Of a stretch of 64,000 bases of DNA, positions 57,901 through 64,000 are shown piece after piece. Source of the DNA: Oreohelix idahoensis. Its lineage: Eukaryota; Mollusca; Gastropoda; Stylommatophora; Oreohelicidae. The position numbers and the translations under genes were made by a program. Every line of letters starts with the position of its first letter. The first letter of the stretch is position 1. The stretch spans positions 221,501 to 285,500 of the forward strand of contig JAMPIV010015271.1 in assembly GCA_024509875.1 (NCBI GenBank), given 5' to 3'. The notes beneath the pieces were generated by a model. That model was not told the origin of the DNA, ran no database searches, and was given only the letters and a program-made list of their open reading frames with translations.

Positions 57901-59390
57901 AGGCTAAACCTCATAAAGCGTTTGGCAAGCACTGATTGGGGATCCAATCAGAGCACCCTACGACAACTGTACTTGGGATACGTGCGCTCAGTTATGGATT
58001 ACTCTCTACCCCTGCAAGCCACTGCTAGCCCAACACTCAGACTGAAACTAGATCGCATACAAAACCAGGCACTCAGATTCATCTGTGGAGGCTTGCGAAC
58101 TACTCCGACCAGCGCATGTGAGATTTCCGCCAATGTGGAACCCTTAGAACTAAGGAGAGAGAAATCAGTCATTATCACGGCAGAAAGATTCTTGCGAGCT
58201 GACAAAGATGACCCCTGCAAAAACGTTATCGGTGACCTCAACTCCAGGTACCGAATTAAAAAGACATCTTTCACTAGAAGGTACCAAGAGCTTTCAGGGA
58301 AGCACTACATACCAGAGACTAGACTACCTACTCAAGTTGTGCCTGACCTACCACCTCACGTAGAACTAAAAAGACCAATAATACGTACAAACCTTCTACA
58401 ACCCGCAAATAAAAGCCTCATACCTACGCTGCTGAAAACACTTGCTATGGAAACCATCTGTCAGTACGATGAAGACATTATCCATGCCTATACAGATGGG
58501 TCAGCTTTCAAAGCAGTAATAAATGCTGGATACGGGGCCATAATCATCCCACCCAGTACTGAAGAACCCGTCAAAATTGCAGGTCCCTGTGGTATCTGGT
58601 GCACAAACTACGAAGCCGAAGTAGTCGCCATCCAGAAAACCCTAACTAGAATTTTTGAACTCTTTGAATCAGACGAAATGGAACCAAATGATGTTGTAGT
58701 GTTCTCAGACTCGCAGGCTGCCCTCTTGGCAATAGGAAACTGGAAAACCAACTCAATCAGTACTATCCAGAAGGTTCAAGAAACATGCCACAAAATTATG
58801 AACTTGTACGGAACAGAAATATACATGCAATGGATACCTGGCCACATAAACATCACATTAAATGAAGTTGCTGATAGACTGGCAAAGAAGGGAGCAAAAA
58901 TGCCACAGATTGATCACCCACTGAGTATGTTAACAGTTAAACAAAGTCAAAAACAACTGTAAAGAAGTTTGGCTGAACACGTGGGCACAGGCTAAAACAG
59001 GAAGAAGACTCTTCATTCACCAAACAGCCCCAAATAAGAAAGATGCTATGAACGATATCGAACGAAGGTACCAAACCAAAATCTTCAGATTGAGAACAGG
59101 CCACTCTACACTAAATGGCCACAGAAACAGACTAAGCTCACAAAATATAGCAAAATGTAGACACTGCCCTAACCCGTTGGAGACAGTAGAACACCACCTA
59201 CTACAGTGCCCTGCACTTCAGGGACTGAGACAACAACTGCTACCACACAACCCATCCATAGACAATACACTGTATGGCAGCTCAGAACAGCTTATACGAA
59301 CTGCGCAGTACCATATAATGGCATCAAGGTCACCAAGAGCTGACGCTCAGTGACAGTGGATCAAAGAAGAAGAAGAAGAAGAAGAAGAAG
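54907..59390 (+). mobile_element. I-superfamily LINE with RNase H, apparently full length
   Basis: About 4.48 kb. A 500-bp leader starts GGGGGAGGCC, followed by one coding region (endonuclease, RT, RNase H, cysteine motif) and a (GAA)n tail at 59365-59390 preceded by GTGGATCAAAG. RNase H in a LINE is characteristic of the I superfamily. No separate ORF1 is visible in the leader. It inserted 65 bp inside a hAT MITE and is bracketed by the long duplications at 54766-54906 and 59391-59542. Confidence 0.9.
55411..59353 (+). pseudogene. I-type LINE endonuclease-RT-RNase H polyprotein, frameshifted
   Basis: 55411-56295 encodes the endonuclease: LQLNVDGIRTK, LIQETVLKD, IIAGDFNAHSPLWG and IGSDHLPI. 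The frame shifts near 56290, reads 56300-56570 in the next frame, and returns for 56584-58962 (792 residues). RT motifs there are KKAPGPDQVTNDMI, YRPISLTSCVGKMAE, GFRRGRQTVDQV, GLPQGSALSCTLF and FADD near residue 340. RNase H runs from about 632 to 760, with D (YTDGSAF), E (NYEAEVVA), D (FSDSQAALL) and the WIPGHI helix. A third shift near 58935 leads to the C-terminal CRHCPNPLETVEHHLLQC motif and the stop at 59353. All catalytic residues remain; three single-base-type shifts are the only clear lesions. Confidence 0.88.
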
Positions 59391-59542
59391 AATGAGCCAT
59401 ACACAAATACAAGTCAGTTAATGAGTCATTAACAAATACAAGTAAATTACTGAGCCATTCGCAAATACAGTTCGCACTAGAGATGGCTACTGTGTGTATG
59501 TGTCGAAACAATGCTTCGAAACAGCATCGAGTCCGAAAGATT
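59391..59542. repeat. Right copy of the long duplication flanking the I-type LINE
   Basis: 152 bp; see 54766-54906. It follows the GAA tail directly and ends at AAAGATT, after which the hAT MITE continues. Confidence 0.85.
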
Positions 59543-60275
59543 CGACACACAGCCTGCTTGTTGTTTCGACACAGTTTCAGTTCCTGTCTGCCTCGCTGTT
59601 TTGCAGAGACACACTGTCTCACTGTCTCACCTTCCGTGGGCCTTTGTAAAATTTGAATCAACCGTTCGAAACATTAGTATGGAATATCAAACATGTCATA
59701 TTTTTCAGGGATGTGGTATGATGACTTGATTTTACAAGTGATATTATTTTTGCTGAGAAGTTATAGACACTGGAAATTGTGTCAGTGCTGCAGTTGTCAA
59801 TGTTTTAGGCACTATGTTAAAGTTGAAAGTGTCCGTGTGTTCGTATAAATGTAATGGACACTTTATTAGCTCTGCTGATATCTGTGTACTCGGTGTGGAT
59901 TTGAATCATTGCCTACCAAAACTAGCTTACTCTAGTTTGATATCATGTGTTATTATTACTGTTATTATTAGTGTTATTTTTTATTATTTTCACATATACT
60001 GGAGCTATCATCATATCTCCGTTTTATTTCATCATAATGAAGACTTGTGTAAAAATATTGAATTGTGGTCACATGAAATGCCATAGATTTTCACACACGA
60101 CAGTAGCGCGCAAGTAAAAACAGTTCATGTATAGTAATGTATACTGTCTATTAGAGACTTCTTTCTCCCCGATACGGGCAATAGTGCCGTTGTGTCGACA
60201 CACTGTTTCGACACAGTTTAAATCACTGAGCCGACTATCTCGAAACAGTGGAGTGTGTCGATTTGCCCACCTCTA
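59478..60275. mobile_element. hAT-type MITE, about 0.8 kb
   Basis: Flanking 8-bp duplications GTTCGCAC (59470-59477) and GTTCACAC (60276-60283), one mismatch. Left end TAGAGATGGCTACTGTGT; right end read inward TAGAGGTGGGCAAAT, the typical hAT end. Several GTGTCGAAAC / GTTTCGACAC words in inverted orientation lie near both ends. No transposase. Its first 65 bases also exist at 54842-54906 because of the I-LINE insertion. Confidence 0.8.
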
Positions 60276-60283
60276 GTTCACAC

Positions 60284-60614
60284 AGAGGTACAAATAAAAG
60301 ACAATATGGTACTTGTGTCAGTTCTGTAGATAAACAAGATGATGATCTGTGTTTCTGTACAGCTGAAAAACTAACAAATAGTGTTGTTTTCTCATTTATC
60401 CTATCCATCATTCATCTCCACATGAAGCATCCAGCCACATTTGCAGTTAGCCTACTTGCAGGAAGCCTGCATCAAAGCACAAGTTGTTTCTGCAGCAACT
60501 TGTTGTACATGGTGAGGTTGCCAGTACCAAGCACAAACCCAAGTCAGTCACCGTTTACAACATGCCTGGTGGGGGAGTAGTCTTATTCTATATCTATTTC
60601 CTCAAAGACCACAG
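60284..60614. other. No gene seen
   Basis: Unassigned; a 110-codon open frame at 60248-60580 shows no recognisable motif and begins inside the MITE. Confidence 0.4.
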
Positions 60615-60705
60615 GTCATTTTGTATAAGGCAACTAAGGCAAGCTTGCACATAAGGGCTATGAAACTTATCATGTAAAACAAGTCACTACATAAACCGAG
60701 AGGAA
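60615..60705 (-). repeat. Dispersed repeat D, copy 3 (partial)
   Basis: Matches 8050-8140 through GACTAA-like, TCATGTAAAACAA and CACTACATAAACC words. Strongly diverged. Confidence 0.4.
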
Positions 60706-60734
60706 CCAAGAAGATATGTGAGCTATCATAACAT

Positions 60735-61015
60735 GCAGACACTGGAAGTGGGTTCATCATGTCCTCAGATGAGACCCTGACACCATCAGCAGAGCTGCCA
60801 TGCTATCAACACCAGAAGGAAGAGACAGACCAAAAACAACATGGCTGAGAACTGTGGAAGTTGAGATGAAAAGCATGAACCAGAGTTCACTACAAAAGGA
60901 TAGCTATAGACCGAGCAAAGTGAAAAGAGTTTGTTGCTGCCCTACAAGACACCACAGCTATGATGGCTACTGGCTGCTTTCTCATTCAGTGGTCATGGAT
61001 CTAAGAAGGTGACTC
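60735..61015 (+). pseudogene. LINE family B 3' end fragment
   Basis: Plus-strand relative of the family B carboxy terminus: ATGTCCTCAGATGAGACCC (VLRRDP region), then ACATGGCTGAGAACTGTGG (TWLRTVE) and the CCCTACAAGACACCAC end. It lacks the RT core. Confidence 0.7.
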
Positions 61016-61194
61016 TTTCACCTATCACTTACAGACAGAGTCAGAGAAAGAATATTTTTTAACTTCTTTATGTCATAGGGCCACCATTTTAGTTGGTCCA
61101 TGTCACGAAGTGGTTTTAATTTTATAGTGTGTGCCTGAATGAAAGCAAGACCCTAGTATGAGAAAGTCTGAGAAGATAGAATTTAGATGGAAAA

Positions 61195-61375
61195 TGACAT
61201 GCCTGTGGACAGGCGAGACTATTGGCTCAAGAGATAGACCCAGGATTTGAATCTCCCCCTGCCGCTTCGTGACTAAAAAAAATGGCTATAGTCTCCCCAC
61301 CTCTGACTGCCTTGAAACACAAGAAGATAAGGTGTATAATTACGACCACAAACACCACTATACAGACAACATGGA
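61195..61375 (+). mobile_element. Possible tRNA-headed SINE remnant
   Basis: Contains a B-box-like GGATTTGAATCTCCC with an upstream tRNA-like segment and a body resembling SINE sequence (ACTGCCTTGAAACACAAG). Boundaries unclear. Confidence 0.35.
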
Positions 61376-62953
61376 GTAAGTATAGTAAAGAATAGAAGCT
61401 GATCCAGTAAATAATATATGTATATATTTATTTACATACAAGGAAAACATAAAATGGCATATTACGTCATCAAGTCAGTCGATAGCGTGCACTGTTGCAC
61501 GGCCTGGAAAACAAGTAACAATTAAATTGAGAGACTTGAGAGACCAAAAAAAAACCCCAAATCACATTCGCTCTTTCTGTCACCCTGCTGAGGAACAATA
61601 AAAATGGTTAGTGATTTAAACCAAATCTAATTTGGTGGGGCTGTCAACTTTTAGCCTCCACTCTCTAACACTAATAAATTTCTACTGTCTTAGTCCTGGT
61701 GACTCTTCCTCAACGAACGGCTACACAGCTTTCTACTTGTTAGGCGATAGGCGCCTATAACTACACCACAAGAAATGCTAAAAATAATAGACTTGGTTTT
61801 TCGAACGCAGACTCAGTGTCTATCCGTCAAATGGATACTGAACAGACCCTACTGGTCCTGTCTATTTTTCTCCCTCCTTCTCTACCTTTCTCTCTTGATC
61901 TCAGTGTCTCTCTAACACTCGAGGGCTGGTGATGCGGCGTCTCCGTTACTCTCTTCTCGATTCTATCAGGACCTGGGTATGGTAACCCTGTCACCTGTTC
62001 CTGATTTTGGTGATGACGATGTTCGGATATCAAGCATGAGGGACTTGATTAACTGTAGACAAAACTTCTCTGCTGCTGAATAGCTTCCCTCTTTTAACCC
62101 GCTCCGGAGTTAGAGGAAAAAAACACAGCCTTGATTTCAGGCTGTACAAAATGAAACTAGTCTCCCGGCCACCTGCCGTTGCTAGAGACTATAATAGCGA
62201 TGCTCTCGGCTGTATGATAAATCAACCTCGGTCCAGCTGAAGCATAGGGACTTCACTGCCAGAGACCATAGGGTAATTTTCTTTTGCTCCTGACGATACT
62301 CGAGTACACTGACCCTGAGATATGTCTTTTGCTGTGGATAATTTTATTTGACAAAATTATGCTCCCCACTGTTTCCGCCGTGACTCGCGATTATCGTTTG
62401 TTTTTTCCCACGGTGGAGAACGATAATTACGACGTCCTACGGCCAGGCAATAATTTTTCATAGAGACCGAATCCCCGTTTTCTGTCTCAATATATACAAG
62501 AGAAACCGCCCACGCGGATTTCCCTTCCTACGCAAATCCCGGACCAATGGGAGCGCTAGAAAAATCAATACTATCAACCCACGCAAACCCCGCGTGCTTC
62601 CGGCCGCGTGCTTCCGGCCTCGTCATATCGCGTGCCGGAAATGGCGATTATTTTCGTAAACAACGAAATTTACGGGAATCGCGAAAAATCAGAAGAAAGT
62701 AAAACTGATGCTAGAATAAAATAAACCTACCATCATAAACGAACCCATTTAATTTATCTACTCAAAAAAATTACCAAACACGATATATATTCAAATGAGA
62801 AGAAATAAAATGGTGAAAAAGCGTGCCCGAAAATAGCGATTTCCGTAAACAACGGAAAATCGCGTGATCAGAAGAAAATAAAACTGGTGAAAATTCAAAA
62901 TAGAACCACAGAATCGGGCCTGTTAAAAGTCAGAATTACAGTGTAGCGTCACA
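61330..62953 (-). repeat. 3' LTR of a third LTR retrotransposon (left edge approximate)
   Basis: On the minus strand a purine tract GAAAGGGGGGACTTA (62954-62968) is followed by TGTGACGCTACAC, the expected tract-LTR junction, so the LTR ends at 62953 on the plus strand. An AATAAA on the minus strand near 61430 could be its polyadenylation signal. The left limit cannot be fixed without the other LTR, which lies outside the window. Confidence 0.5.
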
Positions 62954-63042
62954 TAAGTCCCCCCTTTCAAGTACGGGAACCGTGCTAAATCACTGAAATC
63001 TCTGGGTTTCATACTGGCCCGTATCTAGATCTACCTCCCGAT

Positions 63043-64000
63043 CTAATCACTATCATAATTAGCATTATCATACAGGCCCATCTCCATATCCTTGAGAATC
63101 TTGGCAAGCCCTGGATCGTGAGGGTCCCGCCAGGGGATTTTCTCCTGTCGACTGCAACATGACTGATCGCCCTTCCTCCTCCCTCTCATGTGTTTCCTTC
63201 GCCCACGAATTTTCCTGGCGGCGCGTGGTAAATACTGATTACCAGATGGTGCGACCTCCCAGTGTTTGGAAACAGTCTGACTGGCTTGGCCAGACATCGC
63301 CGTAACAGGGCGTAACTGTTTGCGGTTGACTGAAGAACCGTGCGCCTGTTCCTTCTTGTCAGTATTTCCCTCCCTTGAGAGATGTAATACCATCGGGGGC
63401 CTAATTCCCGACGACAAAGAAGATACTTCTGAAGTAAGAGGCGTCACCACTGTTTGACCTTTAGGTTGAACAGGGCTGACAGGCGAATACGCCTCTGTAA
63501 ATAACATTCCACTGTCTTTAGAGGCGTCTCTCCTCCTCATAGCACGACAAGGATGTTTGAGCTCCCGTGGGGCTCCGTGAATGTGGGGCTTTCCCCTTTC
63601 ACTTCTCTGGCCTGCAGTAGGCCCCCTTGCATTAGCAAGGATCGGTGTGGTTGGGTTTCCCAAAACTAAGTATGGGCTTCCCAGGATGAAATCATGTGCT
63701 GGCTGTGCCATTACAGCTGCCTTGATGGTGCCAGACACAAACTTGCATTTCACCTCAATATTGGCTACAGGCAGACGCTGTGAGATCCCTCTTCTCAAAA
63801 TGCCACCAATCTCAACTATTTCTCCTGTCCACTGACCTGGTTTCACCAAATGACGAGCGACGATACTGGGGTAAGTAAGCCCGCTGTCAAACAAACACGT
63901 AGTGGCCGTCCCATTCACTACGGCTGGTCCACTGTTAGAGAACAACTTCTCTGCCTGGACTGGTTCCCATTTATTCCCTTTAGTCCATCTCACCGGTCTT
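63043..64000 (-). CDS. Gag-protease C-terminal part of a third LTR element, no integrase or RT
   Basis: A 316-residue minus-strand frame open to the window edge (partial). An aspartic protease region starts with VVNGTATTCLFDSGLTYPSI, DSG being the active site. It continues with a segment matching the 25816-27888 protease (KPGQWTGEIVEI versus a QYTTETVEI block; PYLVLGNPTTPI versus RYVFLGNPERPV). After the protease come about 190 residues of unknown type, with a basic patch RGRRKHMRGRRKG and an acidic end, then the stop about 90 bp before the LTR. There is no room for integrase or RT, so this is a Gag-PR-only, presumably non-autonomous, element. Confidence 0.75.
   Translation of the reverse strand, partial: RPVRWTKGNKWEPVQAEKLFSNSGPAVVNGTATTCLFDSGLTYPSIVARHLVKPGQWTGEIVEIGGILRRGISQRLPVANIEVKCKFVSGTIKAAVMAQPAHDFILGSPYLVLGNPTTPILANARGPTAGQRSERGKPHIHGAPRELKHPCRAMRRRDASKDSGMLFTEAYSPVSPVQPKGQTVVTPLTSEVSSLSSGIRPPMVLHLSREGNTDKKEQAHGSSVNRKQLRPVTAMSGQASQTVSKHWEVAPSGNQYLPRAARKIRGRRKHMRGRRKGDQSCCSRQEKIPWRDPHDPGLAKILKDMEMGLYDNANYDSD

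Overview
This window looks like AT-rich intergenic DNA from an invertebrate animal, most plausibly a marine mollusc. The RTE/I-type LINEs, the Penelope-like element, the tRNA-headed SINEs and the Gmr1-like LTR elements together suggest this, but no host gene is present to confirm it. I found no convincing host exon, rRNA, tRNA gene or prokaryotic feature. Almost everything recognisable is a transposable element, most copies are broken, and many are nested inside one another.

Layout. 1-1252: fragment of a LINE here called family B (minus), split by a 591-bp insertion. 1649-4940: complete piggyBac with TTAA duplications, its transposase split by a second TTAA-flanked element. 6541-6826: small piggyBac-type MITE. 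7150-11100: LINE 3' ends, a 33-bp minisatellite, a SINE and copies of an unnamed dispersed repeat. 11133-19388: an old hAT-type element with an 8-bp duplication, expanded by a mariner (12657-13976), a SINE (14048-14320) and a nearly complete LINE of family A (15225-19175).

20096-33835: one 40-bp minisatellite split by a Penelope-like element (20244-21696), an 11.5-kb Gmr1-like LTR retrotransposon (21814-33338, GTGGC duplication, order Gag-PR-IN-RT-RNaseH) and a truncated SINE. The right LTR of the Gmr1-like element carries its own DNA transposon. 33999-38646: a probable hAT element hosting a full-length family B LINE (34210-38465), itself hosting an 892-bp insertion.

40313-48884: a second LTR retrotransposon (AGGTC duplication, LTRs about 99% identical). 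It encodes Gag-PR and RT-RNaseH in the Gmr1-like manner, but the integrase region is missing and a separate reading frame with an RNA recognition motif sits in its place. I consider this the most unusual object in the window. 49628-51025: truncated family B LINE. 51985-53155: remnant of a transposase-like gene that I cannot assign. 53866-54531: 61/59-bp minisatellite with an embedded LINE A scrap. 54907-59390: an I-type LINE with RNase H that entered the end of a hAT MITE and is flanked by duplications of about 141/152 bp. 61330-64000: right-hand part of a third LTR element whose Gag-PR frame ends directly before the LTR with no integrase or RT.

The elements share machinery in informative ways. 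Three LTR elements have related proteases but different pol content. Family B and the I-type LINE, which have unrelated bodies, end in the same GGATCAAAGAAGAAG tail. The nesting gives a relative order of insertion.
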